A DNA stretch of 11,630 bases from Thalassiosira profunda (taxonomy: Eukaryota; Bacillariophyta; Thalassiosirophyceae; Thalassiosirales; Thalassiosiraceae), in NCBI GenBank assembly GCA_036939355.1, contig JALLAP010000721.1:1-11630 (forward strand), read 5' to 3'. How positions within the stretch are numbered: the first letter of the stretch is position 1; each line of letters starts with the position of its first letter. The notes beneath the pieces are model-generated. The model was not told the origin of the DNA. It made no database searches and saw only the letters and a program-made list of their open reading frames with translations. Of the stretch, positions 1 through 6,542 are shown in pieces. Position numbers and translations under genes: made by a program.

Positions 1-1
1 C

Positions 2-460
2 GTCGCAACCCACAAACCCCTCGGGACCTTCCGCCTCCGCCTCCACTGGCAGCCCAACTTCCGGTGGCAGGGCTCGGCCAAGGAACGCTTTTGGTGCATG
101 GAATGCCGCGGGGGATGCCGACTGAACAATTCGCTGCAGATTAGCCATTGCGGGGAAGAAGCGAGGCAGAAGTTCATTGCCATCCAAAAGACGCTACGCC
201 CCGCGACGAATCCAAGTCTGTGCGCGACGGTCACCGGGTACGGCGGCACCGACGACCCCTTGAAATTGCGACGGTGCAACCGCTCCCCGGCCCAAAACTT
301 CGACGAGGTGCGCGCCGCGGGCAAATTCGAGCTGCAACCTGCAAACAACTATGGGAGGTGCATCAGCCAGCACCACCACCCGAAAGACAAGGAGGCGCTG
401 TTCCCGGAAAAGTGCGAGAAGACGCGCAAGTTCGACACCACGCACTGGGTGGCGTTTTGA
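2..460 (+). CDS. Ricin-B/beta-trefoil-like cysteine-rich protein, 3' end only
   Basis: The frame is open from the first bases of the window to a TGA at 458-460, so this is the C-terminal 152 residues of a longer protein; the start is outside. The readable part has regularly spaced Cys and aromatic residues: an FRLRLHWQP segment, RFWCMECRGGCRL, then LQISHC, LCATVTGYGGTDDPLKLRRCN, QNFDE, and GRCISQ near the end. Alternating short beta-like strands, each closing with a hydrophobic-x-x-Cys, resemble ricin-B-type (beta-trefoil) lectin repeats. Algal proteins with an 'RxWCMxC' phrase before such repeats are familiar, often as the C-terminal part of secreted or membrane proteins. The classical QxW motif is not clean here (QKF and QNF instead), so sugar binding is uncertain. 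The downstream gene is convergent, with its stop about 220 bp away. The protein-coding call is fairly secure; the family assignment is inference. Confidence 0.6.
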   Translation, partial: VATHKPLGTFRLRLHWQPNFRWQGSAKERFWCMECRGGCRLNNSLQISHCGEEARQKFIAIQKTLRPATNPSLCATVTGYGGTDDPLKLRRCNRSPAQNFDEVRAAGKFELQPANNYGRCISQHHHPKDKEALFPEKCEKTRKFDTTHWVAF

Positions 461-680
461 TCTCGATCCGGAGCGCCATTCTTTTCACAGAGCCACCACT
501 TCGGCCAGATGATCGGAGACATGTTTGTACTCATCTCATATCTACTATCGTAAAGACAATGCATATTGCTAATTAACGAGCAGACAGAAACATGAACCCC
601 CCGCACGCTTGGCGTTTTCTCTTCCTTGCATTTCCTTGCTTTCCCCCAAGGTGTCCCTTTTGCAATCTACCCTCGGCGCC

Positions 681-1364
681 TCAATCCCCGCCGCCCCCCA
701 GCGTTTCCATCGACGCCAGCGCCCCCTTCACCCCCGCGAGGCCCGCCTCCCACTCCCCCCACTTCTCTTTCAATTCCCCCTCCAGCGTTGCATTCTCCCG
801 CTGCACCTCCTCCAGCTCTTTCGCCAGCGACGCCTGGTATTCCGCCTTGAGCTTGTGGGCGTGGTACCCGATGCTTTCCGCGGGCATCACCCGCCGCTTC
901 TTCCCGTCGGGCTCGACCTTCGTCGATTTCGCGAGCTTGATGGCCTCCTTGGCGGACTGCCGGTCGGCCTCTTCCGCGGCGGCGAAGTCCCGCTCCTCCT
1001 TCTCGACGGCCGCGACGGCCGCCTCGATTTTTTGGAGGACGGGGAGGATGTCCTGCTTTTGCAGCAACTCCTCGAGCTTGGACGGGGCCGACGCCGACTC
1101 GGGAGAGAAGCGATCGTGGACGCTGTCCAACTTTCCGAGGAGCAAATCGACCAGGCTCGAGACGCCGCCGCCATCCTCGCCCGACGTGAAGAGGGACGTC
1201 ATGTCGCCGTAGCTCTCGCGGATGGTGGCGGGGGCGCCGTCGGCGACAGTTTGATGGGAGGCCGCGAGGGACTTGGCCACGATAGAGAGGAGGCTGCGGT
1301 AGAGGGCGCTGTCGCCGCCGTCGCTTCCGGAGGCCGCCGGCCGTTTTCGCGATGAGACGTCCAT
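681..1364 (-). CDS. Nuclear-looking coiled-coil protein (possible Nnf1/PMF1-like)
   Basis: The 227-residue frame starts at ATG 1364-1362, which has A at -3 and G at +4. The same frame is open further upstream, but only from a TTG at 1439, so I chose the ATG. The first 20 residues are polar, with SRKRP. Helical segments follow at about 20-60 and 66-86. A charged, alanine-rich helix covers about 95-145 (SKLEELLQKQDILPVLQKIE). A basic cluster GKKRRV at about 154-159 could be a nuclear localisation signal. A heptad-like coiled coil covers about 167-220 (HAHKLKAEYQASLAKELEEV onward). The tail ends in GGGGD. There are no membrane segments and no catalytic motifs. The length and helix-F-helix-coiled-coil order resemble the MIND-complex kinetochore subunit Nnf1/PMF1, but I have no motif that proves it; other nuclear coiled-coil adaptors fit equally. 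Its 5' end overlaps the FkbM reading frame in another frame. Confidence 0.7.
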   Translation of the reverse strand: MDVSSRKRPAASGSDGGDSALYRSLLSIVAKSLAASHQTVADGAPATIRESYGDMTSLFTSGEDGGGVSSLVDLLLGKLDSVHDRFSPESASAPSKLEELLQKQDILPVLQKIEAAVAAVEKEERDFAAAEEADRQSAKEAIKLAKSTKVEPDGKKRRVMPAESIGYHAHKLKAEYQASLAKELEEVQRENATLEGELKEKWGEWEAGLAGVKGALASMETLGGGGD

Positions 1365-2728
1365 GATGGGAGGCTGGATAGGCGAGGCGGGGCGGCCAGG
1401 AGGCAGGCGTAGGAGGGGGGCGGAGAGGGGGTGCACCAACGTTCGACTTGTGTTGGTGTTCGCGCTAGGTACATAGCGCTATGTAAGAAGTACGTACATA
1501 AGGACTGTAATGAGCTGATTATTGAGCTTCTTTCGGAGCCGTCTACTCTACTCGGCTTGGCGCTCCAGATGTTTGCATTTTGGTAGCCCAGCACTGCAAT
1601 TTCGCTTGCTGCTTCCTTCCCGGTTCTATGCTTGGACGCTACGGCCTCTGTCGGTCCGCGGTGGTCTCCAACTTTGTAAAGAGTGTATCCCGAAGCAAAA
1701 AGAATGTCGAACATTTGCGCCCACAGCACCTCTCCCTCGGCATCCTTCAGCTCCATGAAAATGTTTTCGACTCTACCGCTCTTCAGCAACATCTTTGCTC
1801 CTTGCAACACCTTCAATTCGAGGCCTTCCGTATCGATTTTGAGGATTGATATTGGCGCGTGGTTCCCCTCCGCTCCCTCCGCCGTTTGGAGCCATCGCTG
1901 ATCTTCGGCCAACGCATCCAGCGATACCAATTGCAGTGGATCTCCCTCCAGCACACCGACACCGGCCTTTTCTGCTGTCTCCTTCGAGAAGCTGAATGAG
2001 CCTGGATTCGATGGGTCGACCTTGAACATTTGTTGCGTCGCGCCGTGCTTGTCGCTCACTCCCTCGAGAAAGGGATGTACTCGATCCGCCCAACCATTCA
2101 ATACCAACGACTCACATAATCTGATCATGTTTGCAACGTTTGGCTCGAACGAATAGACTTCCGCACCGTGCGCTGCTGCGAGTAGTGTAAACCATCCGAT
2201 GTTTGCACCTACGTCCAGCACAATGGGTCGTTTCCGTCGACCTCCTCTGTGCGGCTTGCGCCACTCTTCCTCCAAGATGGATTGAAACACCGAGGTCATT
2301 GCTGTTTCGTAGTATTCCCCCGATTCGAAGAGGCCCACCCGCATCCGATCAATCTTGCCATCGTTGGTCGTGACGTAGAACGGAACCTTCGTCGCGGTCA
2401 GCCGCGCGTAGGATTTGTGTAGTGGATATGCATCGGTGTGAGTTTGCAGCTGCGGCGCGGTGCCTGTTCGATAGGAACGCAGCAGCCGCACGCAATCCAG
2501 CGGTTCGAAGTATCCTCGCGTAAAGACGATGGAGGGTGTGCGGTCGTCCCGTTCCGGCCGAATTGCTGCATATCTTGAGGCGATCCGGGCGGTGCCGTCG
2601 AGGGCCGATTTCGCTCGGTAACCCAGGACAAATGCCACCGCCAATAGAACTGCGTCTCGAACGAGCGGGCGCCGAGGTCCCCACGGGTGATGGATGGCGT
2701 GCATCGTATCTTTGGTTACGTGCACCAT
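1199..2728 (-). CDS. Membrane-anchored FkbM-family methyltransferase
   Basis: A SAM-dependent methyltransferase of the FkbM class, a family that O-methylates sugars and other small or glycan substrates. The start at ATG 2728-2726 gives a basic N-terminus and one hydrophobic segment (about 25-36, AVLLAVAFVLGY), a likely type II signal anchor into the secretory pathway; a second ATG at residue 9 is also possible. The domain covers about 115-390: SAM-binding motif I VLDVGANIGWF (170-180), acidic SFEPN after strand 2 (193-197), LKIDTEGLELKVLQGA (296-311) and NIFMEL (322-327), the usual FkbM signatures. The conserved part ends at about residue 393 (NIWSAKPS, near position 1550). No stop follows: the frame runs 116 more low-complexity residues to TGA 1201-1199, inside the next gene. 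The true 3' end may come from splicing or a base error. The domain call is strong; the C-terminus is doubtful. Confidence 0.85.
   Translation of the reverse strand: MVHVTKDTMHAIHHPWGPRRPLVRDAVLLAVAFVLGYRAKSALDGTARIASRYAAIRPERDDRTPSIVFTRGYFEPLDCVRLLRSYRTGTAPQLQTHTDAYPLHKSYARLTATKVPFYVTTNDGKIDRMRVGLFESGEYYETAMTSVFQSILEEEWRKPHRGGRRKRPIVLDVGANIGWFTLLAAAHGAEVYSFEPNVANMIRLCESLVLNGWADRVHPFLEGVSDKHGATQQMFKVDPSNPGSFSFSKETAEKAGVGVLEGDPLQLVSLDALAEDQRWLQTAEGAEGNHAPISILKIDTEGLELKVLQGAKMLLKSGRVENIFMELKDAEGEVLWAQMFDILFASGYTLYKVGDHRGPTEAVASKHRTGKEAASEIAVLGYQNANIWSAKPSRVDGSERSSIISSLQSLCTYFLHSAMYLARTPTQVERWCTPSPPPSYACLLAAPPRLSSLPSWTSHRENGRRPPEATAATAPSTAASSLSWPSPSRPPIKLSPTAPPPPSARATAT
1470..1497. promoter_or_regulatory. 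16-bp perfect palindrome plus GTACGTAC, upstream of coiled-coil gene
   Basis: TACATAGCGCTATGTA (1470-1485) is a perfect 16-bp palindrome, followed 4 bp later by the palindrome GTACGTAC (1490-1497). The pair lies 106-133 bp upstream of the ATG at 1364. TACGTAC words also occur upstream of both LRR genes and SRP72, so a shared regulatory role is possible. The stretch also lies within the doubtful 3' extension of the FkbM frame. Binding is inference; the symmetry is directly visible. Confidence 0.4.
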
Positions 2729-3030
2729 CGATTGGCGCGCCGAACGAAGAGATCAGTGCATCATATTTGATTTGATGCGCAGGATACCGCGGGTGCTCTC
2801 AATTCCCAACCCAGAGCCTCCTCCTCTTCGCCCAACAGCGACGCCAACTCTTCTAGCCGCATGCACCCTCCGCCCCTCCACCCTCGCTCCTCGCTCGTTC
2901 AACGTTTCGACGTGGATGGGGCTTTGAGCTGGCGGTGTTCGGTGTTGGAGCGGCGGACACTGCGGACAAAAAAACAGCTCCATTGCAAAACAACTTTATA
3001 AATGCATTTTTGCCCCACTTTATATCAGTG
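2729..3030. other. Intergenic region between FkbM gene and tRNA-Ser
   Basis: About 300 bp without a credible gene. It should contain the promoter of the leftward FkbM gene and the 5' flank of the rightward tRNA gene. AT-rich, TATA-like words lie just before the tRNA: TTTATAAAT near 2996-3004 and TTTATAT near 3020-3026. Both are within 40 bp of the tRNA and are typical of pol III flanks. Open frames here on either strand are low-complexity and match nothing I recognise. Confidence 0.4.
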
Positions 3031-3112
3031 GACACTATGGCCGAGTGGTTAAGGCGATCGACTAGAAATCGATTGGGTTTATCCCGCGTAGGTTCGAGTC
3101 CTGCTAGTGTCG
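3031..3112 (+). tRNA. tRNA-Ser(AGA)
   Basis: An 82-nt type II tRNA that folds cleanly. The acceptor stem GACACTA (3031-3037) pairs with TAGTGTC (3105-3111), and the discriminator is G at 3112. The D-arm region reads TGGCCGAGTGGTTAAGG. The anticodon stem ATCGA/TCGAT (3057-3061/3069-3073) encloses the loop CTAGAAA with anticodon AGA at 3064-3066, which reads UCU, and UCC/UCA if A34 becomes inosine. A long variable arm with GGG/CCC pairing follows, as expected for serine. The T stem GTAGG/CCTGC (one G-T pair) encloses TTCGAGT. Internal pol III boxes are visible: A box TGGCCGAGTGG at 3038-3048 and B box GGTTCGAGTCC at 3091-3101. CCA is not encoded and there is no intron, as usual for a eukaryotic nuclear tRNA. 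Confidence 0.97.
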
Positions 3113-3118
3113 AGAACC

Positions 3119-3123
3119 TTTTT
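3119..3123 (+). terminator. RNA polymerase III T-run terminator of tRNA-Ser
   Basis: Five consecutive T residues begin 7 nt after the last tRNA base, the standard position and form for pol III termination. Confidence 0.75.
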
Positions 3124-3655
3124 GCGCCTCCCCTGTGTGCCCTTTGCGTTGCTTTTGCATTTGGGCATCCTCCTGGGATGTTTAGCTGTTTATCTTGCAG
3201 TGGGGGCAACCTCAATCGACCGATTGCAAAGGAACTGTGACCATCTAAAGTTGGTTGCCTCGCTAAGGTCGGGATGAAAATTGGGCAGAGAGGCCAACTC
3301 CGGAGGTGCACCATGGCCTCCATTGAAGCTAAAACCTCCAACCAAAGCCCAAGGGTGATGAAACAGATCCTCCAGCATGCAAATTGGCCAACAGGTTGCA
3401 TTTTGGGGACCCAAAATTTTGGCCAAGTGGCACAGCACACTCTGAGAACGGAGGGGGAGGAGGGAAGGAGTGACAGTCGCCAACTGTTCACTTAAAACAA
3501 ACAAACCGCGTCAGCCACGGCTGGTAACGTAAGGTCGACCTGCACTAGATATCGTACCATATATATCGAACCTCTACATCCCTCGCGCCCATTCGACCTC
3601 CTCTAGCCATTCTGGAGCGATAGGCACAAACCGCGGAGGAAGCTCTGCGAAAATA
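3124..3655. other. Intergenic region between tRNA-Ser and lumen-protein gene
   Basis: About 530 bp with no convincing gene. Open frames on both strands are short, and one long minus-strand frame runs straight through the tRNA, so it is not a gene. The right part should hold the promoter of the rightward gene that follows. Visible oddities are a weak hairpin around CATCC/GGATG near 3166-3180, a palindromic AAAATTTT near 3413-3420, and a purine-rich tract near 3450-3468. I see no mobile element here. Confidence 0.35.
3558..3567 (+). promoter_or_regulatory. TATA-like element upstream of lumen-protein gene
   Basis: CCATATATATCG contains the only clear TATATATA run in the region and lies about 90-100 bp before the ATG at 3656. 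That spacing would suit a TATA box with a short 5' leader. There is no direct evidence for a transcription start. Confidence 0.4.
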
Positions 3656-4120
3656 ATGATGTCAAAGAAAGTGAGCACGAGTTGTGCCATCTTCCTCTTG
3701 ATGGCCGCCACTCTGCTTGGGTGCACCTCCGCCTTTGCACCGCCCACACCACAAATCAGAGCATCAGCGCCGCTGTGCATGCAAAGACGGGAGCTCGTGG
3801 ACATATTTGCAAACGCCGCCGTTGGAGCCGCCGTCGCCGCGACCATCGGAGCATCTCCCCCGGCAGCGCACGCGCTGGACTTCGACGCCTTCGAGAAGGG
3901 CGAAGTCGCGAAGGACACGGCGCAGTGCAATCCCAAATTGGATCCGAAGTGCGCGCCCAAACTAACGCCCGACGAGGCCCTTTGCAAATACGGCGTCCCG
4001 GGCGCGGACGCCCGCACGGCGGCGTGCCGGCGGGTGCGGGACGCGGGCGGGCTGCTGCCGAATAGCAAGACGGGGGAGCGGAACGTGAAGGGATGGGTGG
4101 ACAACCCGATCGCCCTCTAG
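3656..4120 (+). CDS. Small thylakoid-lumen-targeted four-cysteine protein
   Basis: A 154-residue precursor of unknown function whose address is readable. Residues 1-26 form an ER-type signal peptide (basic MMSKK, then AIFLLMAATLL) ending in TSA|FAP, the cleavage motif of proteins entering complex diatom plastids. A short transit-like stretch follows to about 43. A second, lumen-type signal has a paired arginine (RRE, 44-46), a hydrophobic alanine-rich core (about 52-66) and a cleavage site AHA|L after residue 73; RR suggests the Tat route. The mature protein would be 81 residues: LDFDAFEKGE, then four cysteines (91, 99, 110, 124) in an NPKLDPKC..DEALCKYG..AAC context, then a basic tail. Paired cysteines fit disulfides in the lumen. 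A photosystem-associated extrinsic subunit is one possibility, but I recognise no named subunit. The first ATG is used; a second follows immediately. Confidence 0.85.
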   Translation: MMSKKVSTSCAIFLLMAATLLGCTSAFAPPTPQIRASAPLCMQRRELVDIFANAAVGAAVAATIGASPPAAHALDFDAFEKGEVAKDTAQCNPKLDPKCAPKLTPDEALCKYGVPGADARTAACRRVRDAGGLLPNSKTGERNVKGWVDNPIAL

Positions 4121-4349
4121 AGAAGTGGGTTTGATGTGGATGCGCCAGGTGGGATTTGGTGCAGTGTGCATGCAGTGGATGGGATATGTTGTGATGCATG
4201 TGACTGATGCACTTAATGCAGGGTGCACCCGCAACACACAAACAGGAGAAGATAGAGTGCCTTTTGATTGCCATCAGTTAGTACACCTCAGCTGGTAGTG
4301 TGTGTAAGCTTGCAACCCACAATTGCAAAATCCCATCTGAAGTTCCCAA

Positions 4350-5741
4350 TCAACACCTACGCATCTTTTTGGCCCCCGGCTCATCGCCTCCCTTCAACAA
4401 CCGCAATCTCCTACTCAAACTGTCCGCCTCCACTGTAAGCGCCGCAATTTGTACCATCTTCCTCGCTAGGAGATTTTCCATCAGAGCTTTCCTGTCAATG
4501 AGAGCCATCAAATCTGGGGCCGTTTCAACCAGAACATTGAACAGCTCGGCCTGGCCTAGGCAGATATAGTTGGACCCACCAACTAGCCCACCAACTAGCG
4601 CAAGAACATTCGGCAGAAGATAGGAGTCGATGTTCGCAAGGATGCTTCCGGTGGATGCAAACTCAACGCCCTGGGCATCGCACATTTCTTTTCGGCCAAT
4701 ACTGTTCAACTGATTCCGAAGTACTTTGATCTGACCGGCCTTTTCAGGCATCGCCCTGTAGAGCTCGTTGATTGCAAGCGTCTCTTTGAATAGGGTCTTC
4801 ATTCGTTGGGCTTCAGGATCAAACTCATTGTGCATGTGCACATCGACCAACGTGTGATTTGAGTTGTACGTGCTGTCAATCGATGACACATCGAGCAAGA
4901 GCTTCAGCAGAGCCAAACACCCCCTCTCGCTGATGCGAATGGTGGTGCTGTCAATGTTCAGCTCTTCAAGAGTAGAATTGTCCTTCAGTGCTCCAGCCAG
5001 TGCTTCGATTGATTCATCACAGAGTTTGTTCGATTGCAGGCCAAGTTTCCTCAGCGATGCATTTGGATTGCGAAGAAGGCCCACCAAATCGATGCACTGC
5101 TCCAAGCCGATGCCATTATTCCCCAACTGAAGCTCTTCTAGCGAGTGCAGGTGTTCCAGTGACGATAATCCCGCGCTAACCATGTTTGAGTTCAAGTTGA
5201 GAACTTTCAGGTGTGGAAAAGTGCAGTTCCGAAGCGGTGTCACGTCTGTAATACCACGACATACCGCCATGACCAGTCTTTCGATGCTCCCCCCGTCCAG
5301 TGCACCCACGATCAGACGGAAGCATGCATCGTCCATTCTGGGATTATGAACGATTGATAGGCTTGGAAGGTTGCGGGAATTGCGCAGAAAAGGCACCATG
5401 CTCTCCACGCCCTCTCTCCCGAAATACAGTTGTTGTGGACGCGCACTCCGCAATTCCACCAAATGGGGACATTGGGGCAACTCGCTGAATAGATGAGGCA
5501 TGTATTGATCAGTGAGCTCGCCCAAATCTATCACCCGCAGATGCGTGTTCCTGGCAACATATCGACCGATCAATCTCCACTGAAGAGGATTGCCGAGATG
5601 TTTTACGAAGGACGACAATTCGAGCCGGGTGAGGCTTGGGTCGTTGTCCCTGACCCGCCCGGTTTGTTTTCTGCCATAAGTGCCTTCCTCAAAGGCAGCC
5701 TCAAACTCCCTTTCGTCATCGATCTGCCCCGGGGACGACAT
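4350..5741 (-). CDS. LRR protein with conserved C-terminal module (LRR1)
   Basis: A 463-residue leucine-rich-repeat protein, paralogous to the gene at 6543-8108. The start is ATG 5741-5739 (MSSPGQIDDE); the frame is open upstream, but that sequence is the shared promoter/leader repeat. N-terminal acidic region 1-35. RNI/NOD-type LRRs cover about 65-300: LRVIDLGEL, LKVLNLNSNMVSAGLSSLEH, LEELQLGNNGIG, LRKLGLQSNKLCDESIEALA, TLEELNID, and the diatom-typical TYNSNHTL (291-298). After the repeats comes a non-LRR helical module (about 331-463): EKAGQIKVLRNQLNSIGR, LLPNVLALVGG, APDLMALIDRKALMENLL, a short coiled coil, and a basic end GAKKMRRC. No signal peptide or membrane segment is seen, so it is probably intracellular, with LRRs binding an unknown partner. 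By eye the C-terminal module is more conserved between the paralogues than the LRRs. Confidence 0.85.
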   Translation of the reverse strand: MSSPGQIDDEREFEAAFEEGTYGRKQTGRVRDNDPSLTRLELSSFVKHLGNPLQWRLIGRYVARNTHLRVIDLGELTDQYMPHLFSELPQCPHLVELRSARPQQLYFGREGVESMVPFLRNSRNLPSLSIVHNPRMDDACFRLIVGALDGGSIERLVMAVCRGITDVTPLRNCTFPHLKVLNLNSNMVSAGLSSLEHLHSLEELQLGNNGIGLEQCIDLVGLLRNPNASLRKLGLQSNKLCDESIEALAGALKDNSTLEELNIDSTTIRISERGCLALLKLLLDVSSIDSTYNSNHTLVDVHMHNEFDPEAQRMKTLFKETLAINELYRAMPEKAGQIKVLRNQLNSIGRKEMCDAQGVEFASTGSILANIDSYLLPNVLALVGGLVGGSNYICLGQAELFNVLVETAPDLMALIDRKALMENLLARKMVQIAALTVEADSLSRRLRLLKGGDEPGAKKMRRC

Positions 5742-5840
5742 ATTGACTTGATAATTGCAATGAAACAAGGATGCACAGCAGCGCAGCTGTACGCAGGAGA
5801 GGTTGTCGCGGTGCACGAGGAGCGTGAGGAGTGAGGAGCC

Positions 5841-5934
5841 GACGCCGCGACACCGAAGACCCTTGCAATCCCCACCGACGCCCGACCTCTCCAACGGCCG
5901 GCAGGTGCTCTGGACAACCTCGGCAACGACTCCT
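5841..5934 (-). repeat. Duplicated promoter/leader block, copy 1 (upstream of LRR1)
   Basis: Read on the minus strand, this block shares ordered words with the blocks upstream of LRR2 and at the right edge: a GTCG(T/C)NGCCGAG word, CAGAGC, CCTGCC, then the invariant 19-mer GTCGGGCGTCGGTGGGGAT (5868-5886 on this strand), and a GTCG-rich end. The core ends 127 bp before the LRR1 ATG. Similarity to copy 2 resumes between the core and the ATG: both leaders contain CATTGCA shortly before ATGTCGTCC. A MITE at 6005-6218 separates this block from the TACGTAC motif at about 6222-6250. Confidence 0.8.
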
Positions 5935-6004
5935 TTGCGACAGCCCCTCGGATAGCGCTCCCGGCCGCGGCGGGGGGGAGGCTGAGTTGGGGCCGGCGAA
6001 TGTA

Positions 6005-6218
6005 GTACAGAGGAGTAGCTCGAACTAGACCACCCATTTTTTGCTTAGACCACCCCCCTGGGGTAAGCCTCGGCAAAAAAGTTAGACCACTTCCTCTAAC
6101 TAATGCAGCGCTTGTTACTGGAAGTGCAAGCAATTTTTTTGTTCTAAGACCACCCCAGGGCAGGCTGGACAAAAAAAATAGACCACCCCCTGGTCTAGTT
6201 CGAGCTACTCCTCTGTAC
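6005..6218. mobile_element. 214-bp MITE with perfect 28-bp terminal inverted repeats
   Basis: The left end (6005-6032), beginning GTACAGAGGAGTAGCTCGAA, is the exact reverse complement of the right end (6191-6218). No open frame of any size is present, so this is a non-autonomous element. The inside is built from five copies of a (T)AGACCAC word (near 6025, 6046, 6083, 6146 and 6179) alternating with T or A runs, several able to form hairpins, for example TAGACCA-CCCCC-TGGTCTA at 6179-6197. GTAC or TA at both ends could be the target-site duplication; a TA duplication with ends beginning CAG would suit a Tc1/mariner-like mobiliser, but the palindromic GTAC leaves the exact boundary open. Confidence 0.85.
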
Positions 6219-6542
6219 GCTGTACCTACTTACCTAGGTACGTACGTAAACTGGGGGCCGGGCCCCCTGCCTTGCTAGAGCTAGAGGGGCCGGGTACTAT
6301 TATCCTGCAAGCGCTTGTGGGGGCTTTGTGGCTTGCGGGCGGGATAGGGTGTAGATGCGAGTCAGATACAGCGAGGGAGAGAGACAGTTTGACTGCTTTT
6401 GTTGCACTTGTCTTTTGCTCTCGGCCGCCATGCAATAAATACGCTAGAGGGTGTATCTCTGCCCTGGAATGCAACACTGTTCACCCGGACGATGACAACC
6501 TCTCGTTTGCTTGTGTTGCAATTCCGATAGAACACTAGCAAA
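6219..6542. other. Intergenic region between MITE and LRR2 3' end
   Basis: About 320 bp without a gene. It holds a TACGTAC-rich stretch (about 6222-6250, with TACGTACGTAAAC at 6239-6251), which on the minus strand reads TTTACGTACGTACC and resembles the motif at the far end of the LRR2 and right-edge promoter blocks. Next to it is a GC-rich hairpin, GGGGGCC-G-GGCCCCC (6253-6267). The rest would be the 3' flank of LRR2. Open frames here are short and unconvincing. Confidence 0.45.

Noticed and set aside
592..1355. Plus-strand open frames of 206 and 248 codons
   Set aside because: They are proline/serine- or arginine-rich antisense shadows of the 681-1364 coiled-coil gene, caused by high GC content.
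1365..1439. Longer N-terminus for the coiled-coil gene
   Set aside because: The extension starts at TTG, not ATG, and is proline-rich. The ATG at 1364 has a good initiation context.
2853..3491. Minus-strand open frame of 212 codons
   Set aside because: It runs antisense through the whole tRNA-Ser gene and its terminator and has no recognisable domain, so it is a chance open frame.
3124..3655. Possible mobile element or non-coding RNA after the tRNA
   Set aside because: I found no terminal repeats, no target duplication and only weak hairpins.
4121..4349. Cluster of TGCA/ATGCA words between the convergent lumen-protein and LRR1 genes
   Set aside because: Several ATGCA and TGCA words occur at 4165-4235, but without regular spacing or unit. 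They are likely chance in a 3' flank, and no tandem array can be defined.
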